33,342 nt of DNA, taken from NCBI RefSeq assembly GCF_000963965.1, contig NZ_BAMX01000016.1, forward strand, positions 1 to 33,342, in the 5' to 3' direction. The DNA comes from Acetobacter orientalis. Lineage in GTDB: Bacteria; Pseudomonadota; Alphaproteobacteria; Acetobacterales; Acetobacteraceae. Position numbers and translations under genes: made by a program. A model generated the notes under the pieces. It was given only the letters and a program-made list of their open reading frames with translations, did not search any database and was not told the origin of the DNA. Positions 1 through 8,614 of this stretch are shown here, piece after piece (the stretch's first letter is position 1; every line of letters begins with the position of its first letter).

Positions 1-93
1 CGACGCCTGCTGGCGCCAATCGGCTACAGGCCGCCCGCCGAAGCTGAACGCGCCTTCTATGAAGATCAGAGCAGACTTGATATCGCTGCCTGA
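1..93 (+). CDS. IS3-family transposase (OrfB), C-terminal fragment
   Basis: Frame 1 reads through 30 codons to a TGA at 91-93. The peptide includes RRLLAPIGYRPPAEAERAFY. This 'RRPLxxIGYxxPAExExxYY' pattern is the usual C-terminus of the rve-type DDE integrase subunit (OrfB) of IS3 elements, which cuts and joins DNA during transposition. Only the tail is visible; the DDE residues lie upstream of the window. Nothing here tells whether the gene is intact. Confidence 0.7.
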   Translation, partial: RRLLAPIGYRPPAEAERAFYEDQSRLDIAA

Positions 94-134
94 TTACTGA
101 ACAAAACTCTCTCCGGTAAACCCGGGGCACTTCA
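1..134 (+). mobile_element. Right end of a truncated IS3-family insertion sequence
   Basis: The window opens inside the element. It contains the last codons of an IS3-type transposase (1-93) and a terminal sequence ending in ccggggcacttca at 122-134. The final CA dinucleotide is typical of IS3-family termini (TG...CA). The other end lies outside the window, so length and target duplication cannot be judged. The assignment rests on the transposase tail and the end sequence together. Confidence 0.6.
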
Positions 135-146
135 CTTATCGTCCGA

Positions 147-389
147 ATGCTGAAGGCACTGTTCAGTGTGTGCATAGACGTGCCTCCTATCACCGCAGAC
201 GAGCCTAGAGAGCGGATTTCAAAGGCCTGTGCAGAGGCAGCCCTTGCACGGCAGCAGGACGTGCTGAAGAATTTTGCATCACCACAAGTGCAAGCAGCCT
301 TGAAAGAGCGCAGGTTTTTGAAACAGTGCCTTGTGTCAGCTAAGCCGGTGATACGGCCGGCAATGCAGGTTGGAGCATTCCAAAGGTAA
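147..389 (+). CDS. Small hypothetical ORF beside the IS3 end
   Basis: An 80-codon ORF starts 13 bases after the IS end. The predicted peptide is Ala/Arg/Lys-rich, has a probable helical middle (about residues 20-55) and shows no signal peptide or membrane segment. I do not recognise it. The frame stays open upstream toward the IS, so it may be the tail of a gene cut by the insertion rather than a complete gene. No convincing ribosome binding site precedes the ATG. The remaining bases up to 571 hold no gene that I can support. Confidence 0.2.
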   Translation: MLKALFSVCIDVPPITADEPRERISKACAEAALARQQDVLKNFASPQVQAALKERRFLKQCLVSAKPVIRPAMQVGAFQR

Positions 390-571
390 AGAAGACCGCA
401 CACTCTGGGCAATTAGCTGACGTTCCAGAAAGAGTAAGGTTTCTGGGTTCCTGATAGATGAAAGCTTCCAATAGTCAGAAAGGTCGATATCTCAAACTTT
501 GAAGATACTGCACAACATACAACCCATCACTTAATTCAGAGTAATAATTTCGACGTAAATTTAATAGAAAA

Positions 572-1810
572 TCAAAATTTAATTTGTATCATTGATAAAA
601 TAGCGTGGAAATTTTCAGGTTTTCTTCCGCCCTGTATTTCTCCATATTCATATTGTAGGGCAATTTTCAAAATATCAACAGGCCACCAGTTCAGTGTAGC
701 AGACCATGCCTGCTGCCGCCCGCCATCTACACTGCCAGAGTGTAAGTTTGACTCAGAATAACGCGCAGCAGCTTCTAACACACCGCTACCGTGGCACAGT
801 AGGTCTTGCTTTTTATCGCAAACAGGAGATGAAAACGCTGCAGATCGAGACTTCCAACTGCGTGGTTTGCCCACAAGGGTGTAGCTGGCCTGCGTGTACC
901 AGCCAGAAAAATGCAGGTGTTGTGTGTCGTTTTCTACTACGCGTTTGGCTACAATGTCATAGGCTTCTCCTTGAAACAAAAACCGTTTCCATGCTGCTGC
1001 GGCCTCTAGCCCAAATGCGCCCACAGAGTTAAGGGCAAGCCTGCTTGTGTTTAAGTATTTAGATGTTAAGCCTACATTCATTTCTGGATAATCTGAAAAC
1101 GCCATTCCCGGTTTTTCACCCGGTGCATGGGCTGCCTTAAAAACCCACTCTCCAGAAAAGCCTACATGTACAAAAAGGTCTTTTGTGCGTACAGGGACCC
1201 CAACAAGCCGGAACACAAGCGCACGCTGGTTACCATTTTCGCCCGGCCCCGCCGTACCGGCTGTGCCAGAGAGAGCGACATGGTAGCGTTGGCCATGTGC
1301 CTCTATTTGTACAGCTTGGCGCTCAATGCCAGCGGCAATGTTTCTGGTAATGGTAGAAATGCTTGAGCGTTCTATAAACGTTGTATCACCTTGCGCCTGC
1401 ATAGATTCAAGACCAAAACTGGGCTTAAAAATACCGACCGTAAACACAAAATGTTTTAAGCCAACATAACTGGCCTGCCCTTCAAACAGGCGCATTTGCC
1501 CGCCCGGTGCAGGCCCAAAGTCCCATATGCCGCCAAGTTCAATTTGGTTATGTATGGTTATACGGGCGCCATTACGTAAACGGCCGGCCCGTACACCAAC
1601 ACCGGGTACAGGTTGGCGGGTTTGCGCAAAACCTCCAATATCAAGCTGCTCTGTTGCGTAGGGCTTAATGCTTACATCGCCAAACTGTAAAGTAGGCACT
1701 GTGGCAGCCTGCGTAGTGCTTAGGCTAAGTATGGCAGTAGGCAGCACAAGCAGTAACGCAAAAAAGAATCTTGTTTTTAGAGTAGGTTTTAAAATAACAA
1801 AAATCCACAC
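572..1810 (-). CDS. Phosphate-selective-type porin (OprO/OprP family)
   Basis: This 412-residue protein is a predicted outer-membrane beta-barrel of the Porin_O_P family. It starts with a GTG only 2 bases after the hpxW stop, so it is the last gene of the leftward operon. Residues about 13-36 form a signal peptide (Phe/Leu-rich core, cleavage near TTQAA). The mature part has alternating aromatic/polar strands, the family-like 'VGIFKPSFGLE' stretch near residue 125, and a C-terminal Phe (IQIKF) fitting the BAM recognition signal. Family members pass phosphate or other anions. In this operon it could let a small organic anion such as oxalate, oxamate or a ureide cross the outer membrane, but that is inference from position alone. 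Confidence 0.75.
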   Translation of the reverse strand: MWIFVILKPTLKTRFFFALLLVLPTAILSLSTTQAATVPTLQFGDVSIKPYATEQLDIGGFAQTRQPVPGVGVRAGRLRNGARITIHNQIELGGIWDFGPAPGGQMRLFEGQASYVGLKHFVFTVGIFKPSFGLESMQAQGDTTFIERSSISTITRNIAAGIERQAVQIEAHGQRYHVALSGTAGTAGPGENGNQRALVFRLVGVPVRTKDLFVHVGFSGEWVFKAAHAPGEKPGMAFSDYPEMNVGLTSKYLNTSRLALNSVGAFGLEAAAAWKRFLFQGEAYDIVAKRVVENDTQHLHFSGWYTQASYTLVGKPRSWKSRSAAFSSPVCDKKQDLLCHGSGVLEAAARYSESNLHSGSVDGGRQQAWSATLNWWPVDILKIALQYEYGEIQGGRKPENFHAILSMIQIKF

Positions 1811-1812
1811 AG

Positions 1813-3405
1813 TTAAAACGCTGCAACGCAGCCATCACTTCTGGGGTCAGACGCCCCTTCAAGCACTCCAGTTTGGTGCCGCACAATTGCCCCGGCATGC
1901 CCCATCATAGCAGAAAAAGCAGGCACTAACTCTACATCATGCCCAGCGTCTTTAAGCTGCTGCACCACATGGGGCGAGAAATTATTTTCAATTTTCAGAG
2001 AAACACTCTCCATGCCCCATGTGCGGCCTAACAGCCAACGCGGGGCTGTAACTGCTTGTTGTAAGGGGGTGCCATAGCGCGCATAGCGTGAGAAGAGCGC
2101 TGCCTGCGTCTGGGGTTGGCCCTCGCCCCCCATAGTGCCGTACACCATTGTACGTCCATCAGGAAAACGGGCCAATGCGGGGTTGAGTGTATGAAACGGT
2201 TTACGCCCTGGTTTGAGCACATTCCATCCCGTTTCGGCTAACTGGAAAGAGGAGCCCCTGTTTTGCCAGATCACGCCTGTCTGGGGTAGAAAAACGCCAG
2301 ATCCAAACTCAAAATACAAACTCTGGATCATACTGACTGCCACGCCAGAGGCATCAATAGCCCCCATCCATGTTGTATCCCCCTGTTGGGAAGGGGCCGA
2401 CCACGGCAAGGCTTTTTGCATATCTATGCTGTCTGCTAGTTGGGTTATGCGCTTTGTGTTGTTTAAAAAGCTTTGCGCACATTCAGTCATAAAAGCCGGG
2501 TCACCTACATGTGCGTTTCGGTACAAAAAAGCCTGCTTTGTGGCTTCAACCAGCCCATGTACATGGGCAAAACTTTCAGCATGTGGGGCGTAAAGGGTAT
2601 CAAACAGCTTTAAAATAGCTAAAGACGCAACGCCTTGCGTTGGTGGGGGCGTGTTGTACAGCGTGCAGCCTTTAGTGTCGGTCTGTAAAGGCTGGGTGAG
2701 CGTTGCGCTGTAGGTTGCAAAATCTTGCAGCGTTAAGGGGCTGCCTGTTGCGGCTAGGTCTGCGGCCAGCGCTTTGGCCACTGTTCCTGTATAAAAACTT
2801 TCTAGGCCGTCTGTGGCCAAGTGCCGCAAGGTGCGGCCAAGTGCCGGGTTACGGCGTATTTCAGCATGGGCAACCAAGGCCTCTTTTCCGGCATAAGCAG
2901 CCATAAAGGCCGGGTTATGCGCCAGTTCTGCCTGCTTTTCTCGCAGTAAGGTGGCTTCACTGTCAGAAACTGCATAGCCTTGTTCTGCGTAATAAATGGC
3001 ATCTTGTAGTAGGTCTTGCAGGGGCAGGTTAGGTTTAAGGGCTGCACTTTGCTGCAAGGCTTTTTGCCAGCCAGAAACAGTGCCAGCCATGCTGTTTGCC
3101 GCCAAGCCACCGCGCCACGGCATGGTGCTATGTCCTGCCTCTTTATAAAGGGCCAGCGTGGCGTTTGTAGCGGCTGCACCGCAGGCCTCTATCACGCAGG
3201 TGCGGCCGTCTGGGTAGGCAATAAGCCAAAAGGCGTCTCCGCCTAGCCCTGTCATGTGGGGGTACACGGCAGAAAGTGTTGCCGCTGTGGCAATAACAGC
3301 TTCTAGAGCTGTACCACCCTTTTTAAGCACATCAAGCCCAGACTGGCTGGCCAAGTGGTGTGGTGATGTCACCATACCGCGTGTTGCATGAAATGTATGG
3401 AGCAT
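1813..3405 (-). CDS. hpxW: Oxamate amidohydrolase, gamma-glutamyltransferase family
   Basis: This 530-residue Ntn-hydrolase resembles HpxW, which in Klebsiella hydrolyses oxamate to oxalate and ammonia, the last step of the oxalurate branch of purine breakdown. The family self-cleaves ahead of a Thr nucleophile. Here the GDTTWMGAID motif places it at Thr344, giving a large subunit of about 343 and a small one of about 187 residues. Downstream lie the EFGSGV loop (366-371) and the YGTMGGEGQPQ oxyanion/substrate region (422-432). The N-terminus (ATRGMVTSPHHLAS) is cytosolic with no signal peptide, unlike periplasmic glutathione-type GGTs. The ATG shares one base with the upstream TGA, suggesting coupled translation. 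Partner genes hpxX, hpxY and hpxZ nearby support HpxW over a generic GGT. Confidence 0.82.
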   Translation of the reverse strand: MLHTFHATRGMVTSPHHLASQSGLDVLKKGGTALEAVIATAATLSAVYPHMTGLGGDAFWLIAYPDGRTCVIEACGAAATNATLALYKEAGHSTMPWRGGLAANSMAGTVSGWQKALQQSAALKPNLPLQDLLQDAIYYAEQGYAVSDSEATLLREKQAELAHNPAFMAAYAGKEALVAHAEIRRNPALGRTLRHLATDGLESFYTGTVAKALAADLAATGSPLTLQDFATYSATLTQPLQTDTKGCTLYNTPPPTQGVASLAILKLFDTLYAPHAESFAHVHGLVEATKQAFLYRNAHVGDPAFMTECAQSFLNNTKRITQLADSIDMQKALPWSAPSQQGDTTWMGAIDASGVAVSMIQSLYFEFGSGVFLPQTGVIWQNRGSSFQLAETGWNVLKPGRKPFHTLNPALARFPDGRTMVYGTMGGEGQPQTQAALFSRYARYGTPLQQAVTAPRWLLGRTWGMESVSLKIENNFSPHVVQQLKDAGHDVELVPAFSAMMGHAGAIVRHQTGVLEGASDPRSDGCVAAF

Positions 3406-4361
3406 CAGACGTCCGAACTATGTTTGGTGTGATAATGGCGGGCAATAAGCGTGCACACAAAAAGCTGGATCTGGTGGTATAAAATGAGAGGTAAAATAAC
3501 AAAACCAGCAGTAGTGGCAGGAAACAACACATTGGCCATAGGCACACCCGAGGCGAGAGATTTTTTAGACCCACATAATATCAGCGACACTTCATCTTTA
3601 GATGGGAAACCCAAAGCCTTGCCTAAAACCAGCGTAATACACAGGACAAGCCCTAAAAGGCTACAATCTATTAACACTAGTGCTCCCATCTCTTTTAAAG
3701 ACAGATGCGCCCAAATACCTTCTACAACTGCGTGGCTAAATGCGGTGTAAACCACTAGTAAAATAGAAGAGCGGTCAGTAATTGAGATAATTTTTTTATT
3801 GCGGTGTGCCCATTTGTGCAAAAGAGGTTGGAGTAACTGCCCCGCTACAAATGGTAGCAAAAGCTGCACGGCAATATCGATTACCGCTTGCGCAGACCAT
3901 ACACCTTGCGTGTGCAAAACAACGGAAACCAAAACAGGTGTTATAAAAATACCTGCGATATTAGACAGGGTTGCTGCACAAATAGATGCCGCAACATTGC
4001 CATTAGCCAAAGACGTTAAAGCAATAGAAGACTGCACGGTAGAGGGCAGGCAGCATAAAAACAATATGCCTAGCCAAGTATGGCTGTCTAATAAACCCGG
4101 CAGCATGGCATGTAGGCCTAGACCCAACACTGGAAACATCAAGAAAGTGCAGGCCATAACCAGCCCTTGCAGTTTCCAGTTACGCATATTTTCCAATATG
4201 GCACGCCGTTCCAGCTTAATACCCTGCATAAAAAACATAACCATAATGCATGCATCGGTCACGTATTCTAAAACAGTGGTAACATTACCTTTGCAGGGCA
4301 AAAAACTTGCCAAAAGAACAGAGCAAATAAGGGCCGATAAAAAGGGGTCTATCTTACGCAC
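3405..4361 (-). CDS. BASS-family (bile acid:sodium symporter-like) carrier
   Basis: This predicted ten-helix inner-membrane protein is of the SBF-like group (YfeH type). Conserved-looking stretches include the 'CCLPSTVQSSIALTSLANGN' segment, which carries the family's polar helix break, and 'GSKKSLASGVPMA' near the end. I prefer the GTG at 4361 (318 codons), because the peptide then starts VRKIDPFL as in relatives and overlaps the upstream stop by 8 bases. An in-frame ATG at 4415 would add an unlikely Cys-rich leader lying inside the MFS gene. Relatives move organic anions such as pantoate, 2-keto acids and bile acids. Placement between an oxalate/formate-type carrier and hpxW suggests a monocarboxylate or dicarboxylate from this pathway, direction unknown. 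Confidence 0.75.
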   Translation of the reverse strand: MRKIDPFLSALICSVLLASFLPCKGNVTTVLEYVTDACIMVMFFMQGIKLERRAILENMRNWKLQGLVMACTFLMFPVLGLGLHAMLPGLLDSHTWLGILFLCCLPSTVQSSIALTSLANGNVAASICAATLSNIAGIFITPVLVSVVLHTQGVWSAQAVIDIAVQLLLPFVAGQLLQPLLHKWAHRNKKIISITDRSSILLVVYTAFSHAVVEGIWAHLSLKEMGALVLIDCSLLGLVLCITLVLGKALGFPSKDEVSLILCGSKKSLASGVPMANVLFPATTAGFVILPLILYHQIQLFVCTLIARHYHTKHSSDV

Positions 4362-5571
4362 GGTATGTACTCTGCATAAAGCGGCGGCGCATAGGGCGCA
4401 AAACGGCAAAGGCAAGAAAAGCAGTCAACAGGTCACCGCCTATAGCAAGGGCAAATACAGGGTGCCAATTGCCGCTTGCTTGGTGCAGCCATGCAGCAAG
4501 TGGGCCACCAAAAATAGCTCCAACACCTTGGGCCATATAGAGCAACCCATAATTGCGTGAGGCATCGCGTGTGCCAAACGTATCGGTTAATGTTGCGGGA
4601 AAGAGCGAAAAAATTTCACCCCAGCCTAAAAATACCACACCAGAGAGCAGCACAAAGGCTACGGGGTGGTTAGCCAGTGCAAGCCAGCACGTTAGGGCAA
4701 TGGCCTCCAGCGTAAATGCAAAAGCCATGGTTTGCTCGCGGCCCAAATGGTCAGACACCCAGCCAAACAAAGGGCGTGTTACACCGTTAGCAACCCGGTC
4801 GAGTGTCATGGCCAGCGGGAGTGCGGCAAGGCCCAATATGCTCAAATGCGCCACCCCAAAGTCTGAGGCAATTTGTGCGAGTTGAGAGGTTACCATAAGC
4901 CCGGACGTTGCCATGGTCGCCATCATAAAAAACATCAGCCAGAAAAGGGGGGTCTTAACAACATATCCTGTAGTGTAACCCTGCGCCTCGACGGTCTCTT
5001 GGGTTGCGTCCTGCACTGGTGTTTTCAGAAAAAATGACGCGACTAACCCGGCCACAATCATAACCAGCCCAAAAACCGTCATGGTGTTGCGCCAGCCAGA
5101 TGCGGCCAATAGGTGCGAGATAGGGAAGGTGGTGACCATTGCCCCCATGCCGTACCCGGCCGCCGCCGCCCCTGCTGCCATGCCCCGGTTTTTAGGAAAC
5201 CACTGCATAAGCAAAGACACAACACCCACATAAACAATACCGGTGCCAACACCGCCAAGGCCACCATAGGTCAGGTAGAGCATGTTCAGGCTATGCACAT
5301 GTGCCGTTACAACCCAACTGGCTCCGGTTATAATAATACCAAGCATAATAAGACTGCGGGGGCGTATATGCTGCGCAATCCAACCCTGAATAGGGGAAAA
5401 CAGAGTTTGCAGCACAATCAGCAGCGAAAAAGTAATCTGTAACGCGGCAGCATTGGTATTAAAGTCTGTTTTGAGCACAGGGGTGAAAAGCGTCCAAACA
5501 TATTGCGGAGATGAAATGGCCCCCATGCACAAAAGCCCCGCTATCATCTGCTGCCATTTTACTGCAATCAT
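4354..5571 (-). CDS. MFS carrier, oxalate/formate antiporter (OFA) type
   Basis: This 405-residue, twelve-helix MFS protein is the first gene of the leftward operon. OFA-like features are the short N-terminus leading straight into 'QYVWTLFTPVLKTDFN', 'FSLLIVLQTLFSPIQGW' in helix 2, and 'GLGGVGTGIVYVG' in helix 4. The second half holds 'RPLFGWVSDHLGREQTM', the usual MFS loop signature. OFA proteins exchange oxalate, formate and related small carboxylates. Translation of the next gene begins inside its last codons. Because hpxW makes oxalate and no frc/oxc-type oxalate genes are present, oxalate export is a sensible guess. Oxamate or oxalurate import is the alternative. Confidence 0.8.
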   Translation of the reverse strand: MIAVKWQQMIAGLLCMGAISSPQYVWTLFTPVLKTDFNTNAAALQITFSLLIVLQTLFSPIQGWIAQHIRPRSLIMLGIIITGASWVVTAHVHSLNMLYLTYGGLGGVGTGIVYVGVVSLLMQWFPKNRGMAAGAAAAGYGMGAMVTTFPISHLLAASGWRNTMTVFGLVMIVAGLVASFFLKTPVQDATQETVEAQGYTTGYVVKTPLFWLMFFMMATMATSGLMVTSQLAQIASDFGVAHLSILGLAALPLAMTLDRVANGVTRPLFGWVSDHLGREQTMAFAFTLEAIALTCWLALANHPVAFVLLSGVVFLGWGEIFSLFPATLTDTFGTRDASRNYGLLYMAQGVGAIFGGPLAAWLHQASGNWHPVFALAIGGDLLTAFLAFAVLRPMRRRFMQSTYRA

Positions 5572-6046
5572 ATAAAGGGCGTCTCCGCAAAAAAAATATT
5601 GACGTTGCTAGCAGTGTGCTAAATTTTTGAGTGCAAAATCTATTTGCTTTGTCTTTCTGTAGACTTTGCCGTGGTGGTGCATAGTGCAAAGCGCAGGCTA
5701 ACTTTGTCAGGAAAACAGGGAGAGGGTAAGGGTGACGGAAAACCTGATTTTGCCGTAGGGTTGCCACCCGTAATTCTAGAAGTGCTGTAGCCTAACTGGT
5801 GCAGGAGAGGGCTCTTTCCGTCAAGCATCATGGTGCATATCCGAAACAACAAGAGCGGTGTAGGCGGGGAAGGCAGGCTCTATTCTGGCCCATTCCAGCG
5901 GCTATTTTCACAATGGCGCAATTTTAGCACTTATAGAGACGAATTTTTATAGCGGCTAATGGGCTTGCCTGCCTATTTTTGCGGATGCAAAGAGGAAAGG
6001 TAACGTATCGTCGTAATTCAGTCGTGCGCTGGAGCATTTTTTTATT
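5572..6046. promoter_or_regulatory. Divergent intergenic region between the two oxalurate operons
   Basis: These 475 bases separate the MFS start (leftward) from the allC-type start (rightward). No gene is supported here. Visible elements are the dyad TAGCA-gtg-TGCTA at 5609-5621, a TTGACG hexamer at 5599-5604 without a good -10, and two copies of AGCGGCTA (5897-5904 and 5951-5958, the second inside the palindrome TAGCGGCTA). The region most likely carries both operon promoters and regulator sites, but I cannot place a start point with confidence. Confidence 0.5.
5609..5621. promoter_or_regulatory. LysR-type T-N11-A dyad candidate
   Basis: TAGCAGTGTGCTA has perfect 5-base arms around GTG and fits the T-N11-A form of LysR-family recognition sites. 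It lies 38 bases upstream of the MFS start, in the divergent control region. A LysR gene occurs at 10194-11096. The pairing of that regulator with this site is inference. Confidence 0.35.
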
Positions 6047-7354
6047 ATGTCACTTGGCACCCATCCTTCCCATGGTAGTTGCTCAGGCGAGAGTGGTGGG
6101 ATGCGCGCTGTTGCACGGTGTGGCCTGCTTGCTGCCCCGCCTTATTCTCAAGACGAAACCGGGCTATTCCGTCCCTATTTAAGTGCAGCCCACAAGGCTA
6201 CTCTTGCCACTGTTGCGCTCTGGATGCAGCAGGCCGGAATGTCGGTAAGACAGGATGCGGCGGGTAACATCATTGGCCGTTACGAGGGTATTCGTCCTAA
6301 TGCGCCCGCTCTACTTATCGGCTCACATCTGGATAGTGTTCGGAACGCTGGCAGCTATGATGGGCCACTTGGTGTTATGCTAGGTCTGGAATGCGTCGCG
6401 TATTTTGCCGCGTGCGAACAGCGTTTTCCCTTCGCGCTGGAGGTGATCGGTTTTGGAGATGAGGAAGGATCACGTTTCCCCGTTTCCATGCTGACCTCGC
6501 GTGCCGTGGCCGGGTTGCTGCCTCATGCCCCGCAGGACATGGTAGACACACAAGGCGTATCTCTTTCTCAGGCATTAGAGCAGTTCGGGCTGCCTTTGCG
6601 GAATTTTGTGCAGGCAGCTCGCCCGCCGCAGGATATTGTGGCGTATCTTGAAGCGCATATAGAGCAAGGCCCCGTGCTGGAGGCTGAAGGCAAGGCCGTA
6701 GGTGTTGTGACCGGTATTGCAGCGCAGTACCGCTTTCTGGTGCGTATTACAGGGTTTGCAGGACATGCGGGAACCATGCCCATGTCCATGCGGCAGGATG
6801 CACTGGCTGCTGCGGCTGAGGCCATTTTGATTATTGAACAAACAGCCCAGCAGGGTGCGCAGGATCTAGTAGCAACTGTTGGCAGCCTGAGTGTGTCACC
6901 CGGTGCACCCAATGTTGTGCCGGGTGATGTGTCTTTCACCCTTGATGTGCGCGCAGGTACGGAAGCGGTCAGAAACGCTGCGGTAGAACAAATCCGTATG
7001 GCTCTGGCAGCTCTTGCACGCCGGCGTGCAGTAACGGTTGATATTGTCCAGCAACAGGACTTGGCCTCCGCCCCTTGTGATGAGGCGCTGACACAGCATT
7101 TGGGTGATGCCGTGCGGCAGGTCACGCAGGAGCCTGCTCGCCAGTTGGTGAGTGGTGCTGGGCATGATGCTATGGTCATGGCGGCTCTGGCCCCCATGTG
7201 CATGCTGTTTGTGCGGTGTGAAAAAGGCATCAGCCATAACCCGGCTGAAGCTGTAAATTCTACAGATGTTGAAACGGCATTGCAGGTGATGGTGCGTTTT
7301 ATAGAGAATTATGCTGGATCTTTTGGGACAAAAACGGAGCAAATGGCCGGATGA
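6047..7354 (+). CDS. allC: Allantoate amidohydrolase (AllC/HpxK type, M20 family)
   Basis: This 435-residue metal-dependent amidohydrolase is predicted to convert allantoate to (S)-ureidoglycine, CO2 and ammonia. M20 metal ligands are all visible: His94 (GSHLDSV), Asp105 (YDGPLG), Glu139/Glu140 (GDEEGSRF), His204 (EAHIEQGP) and His397 (ISHNPAE). The dimerisation/lid domain falls at about residues 225-340 (FAGHAGTMPMSMRQDA). The N-terminus before residue 19 has little family character, so Met19 is a possible alternative start; a GGAG lies 12 bases before the chosen ATG. The stop overlaps the next gene by 4 bases (ATGA). N-carbamoyl-amino-acid hydrolases are close relatives, but the following aminotransferase and oxalurate genes favour allantoate. 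Confidence 0.8.
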   Translation: MSLGTHPSHGSCSGESGGMRAVARCGLLAAPPYSQDETGLFRPYLSAAHKATLATVALWMQQAGMSVRQDAAGNIIGRYEGIRPNAPALLIGSHLDSVRNAGSYDGPLGVMLGLECVAYFAACEQRFPFALEVIGFGDEEGSRFPVSMLTSRAVAGLLPHAPQDMVDTQGVSLSQALEQFGLPLRNFVQAARPPQDIVAYLEAHIEQGPVLEAEGKAVGVVTGIAAQYRFLVRITGFAGHAGTMPMSMRQDALAAAAEAILIIEQTAQQGAQDLVATVGSLSVSPGAPNVVPGDVSFTLDVRAGTEAVRNAAVEQIRMALAALARRRAVTVDIVQQQDLASAPCDEALTQHLGDAVRQVTQEPARQLVSGAGHDAMVMAALAPMCMLFVRCEKGISHNPAEAVNSTDVETALQVMVRFIENYAGSFGTKTEQMAG

Positions 7355-8577
7355 CAAATACTTTTTTTGGTCAGATTGACCCGCCCCAACGTCTGCTTAT
7401 GGGGCCAGGGCCAGTAAATGCCTATCCTCGTGTTCTGCGTGCCATGGCGGCAGATATGCTTGGCCAGTTTGACCCGGAAATGACAGCCTACATGAATGAA
7501 ACCATGGCGCTATACCGCAATGTTTTCATGACGCAGAACCAGTGGACATTTCTGGTGGATGGCACCGCCCGTGCAGGCATTGAAGCGGCCCTGATCTCTT
7601 TGGTCGAACCGGGGGCAAAACTGCTTATTGTGTCTGCTGGTCGTTTTGGTTTGCTGCTGTCAGAAATTGCCCTGCGTATTGGTGCAGAAATCTGCACACT
7701 TGAGCTACCCTGGGGGCAAGTTGCTACCCTTGAGCAAATTGAACAGGCACTTATCACGCATAAGCCGCAGGTTTTTGCCTGTATCCATGGTGATACCTCC
7801 ACCACAATGGCGCAACCGCTTGAAGGCGTAGGCGCCCTGTGCCGCAAATATGGCGTGCTGTCCTACGCCGATGTTACGGCAACTCTGGGGGGTATGGAGG
7901 TTGCCGTAGACCGCTGGGGTATTGATGTTGTGTCGGGTGGTTTGCAAAAATGCATGGGTGGGCCTCCGGGTTCTGCGCCCATAACCATTTCAGACCGTGC
8001 AGCCCAGCATATTATGGCCCGCCGTCACGTTGAAGCCGGTATCCGTGGGGCTAATACGCAAGATGGCGCCCGACCGCGTATTCCGTCTAATTACTTCGAT
8101 CTGGCAATGGTTATGGATTATTGGTCCGAAGACCGCCTGAACCATCATACCGAAGCAACCACCATGCTGTATGGTGCCAGAGAAGCCGCCCGTATTATGC
8201 TGGAAGAAGGGCTTCCAGCGCGTTTCGCCCGCCATAAATCCGCAGGGCAGGCGATGGTGGCCGGAGCGAGGGCGCTGGGCTTGCAGGTGTTTGGCGACGA
8301 TGCTCACCGTATGACCAACGTGACGGGTATCTGGACACCTGAAGGCGTGAAAGGTGAGCAGGTACGTGCCCAGATGCGTGAGGATTTTGGTATAGAAATC
8401 GGCACGGCTTTTGGCCCGCTTGCAGGTAAAATATGGCGTATTGGGGCTATGGGCTACAATGCAGCTAAACCCAAGGTGCTTCTTACCCTTGCAGCACTAG
8501 AGGCCTGCCTGGCTGTGCAGGGCTATAAAGCACAACGGGGTGCCGGGGTTGATGCTGCAATGGCCACGTATTCCTGA
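7351..8577 (+). CDS. pucG: (S)-ureidoglycine--glyoxylate aminotransferase (PucG/HpxJ type)
   Basis: This 408-residue class V PLP enzyme transfers the amino group of (S)-ureidoglycine to glyoxylate, giving oxalurate and glycine. The PLP lysine is Lys200 (GGLQKCMGGPPG) and the cofactor Asp is Asp174 (YADVTATLGG). Gln39 in MLGQFDPEM sits where alanine/serine-glyoxylate aminotransferases carry His. A Gln and an Asn mark the ureidoglycine enzymes, and Asn264 in RLNHHTE is a good candidate for the second. This, plus its 4-base overlap with the allantoate amidohydrolase gene, makes PucG much likelier than a generic AGXT. The reaction needs glyoxylate, whose source is not encoded here. Confidence 0.85.
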   Translation: MTNTFFGQIDPPQRLLMGPGPVNAYPRVLRAMAADMLGQFDPEMTAYMNETMALYRNVFMTQNQWTFLVDGTARAGIEAALISLVEPGAKLLIVSAGRFGLLLSEIALRIGAEICTLELPWGQVATLEQIEQALITHKPQVFACIHGDTSTTMAQPLEGVGALCRKYGVLSYADVTATLGGMEVAVDRWGIDVVSGGLQKCMGGPPGSAPITISDRAAQHIMARRHVEAGIRGANTQDGARPRIPSNYFDLAMVMDYWSEDRLNHHTEATTMLYGAREAARIMLEEGLPARFARHKSAGQAMVAGARALGLQVFGDDAHRMTNVTGIWTPEGVKGEQVRAQMREDFGIEIGTAFGPLAGKIWRIGAMGYNAAKPKVLLTLAALEACLAVQGYKAQRGAGVDAAMATYS

Positions 8578-8614
8578 AAACGTAAACGCATTAGCGCAAG
8601 GTGCGGGAGCCGTT

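Noticed and set aside
3799..4560. 253-codon plus-strand frame opposite the BASS and MFS genes
   Set aside because: Composition (Cys, Lys, Thr, Asn rich) is that of an antisense shadow; both opposite genes have clear family motifs and overlapping starts and stops.
6568..7230. Long open frame on the minus strand (220 codons) inside the allantoate amidohydrolase gene
   Set aside because: It is Ala/Ser/Cys/Arg-rich, has no domain, and is the GC-rich shadow of a gene with an intact metal site.
8540..8614. Longer start for hpxX
   Set aside because: It overlaps the end of pucG, adds residues without family character, and the ATG at 8615 has a good ribosome binding site.
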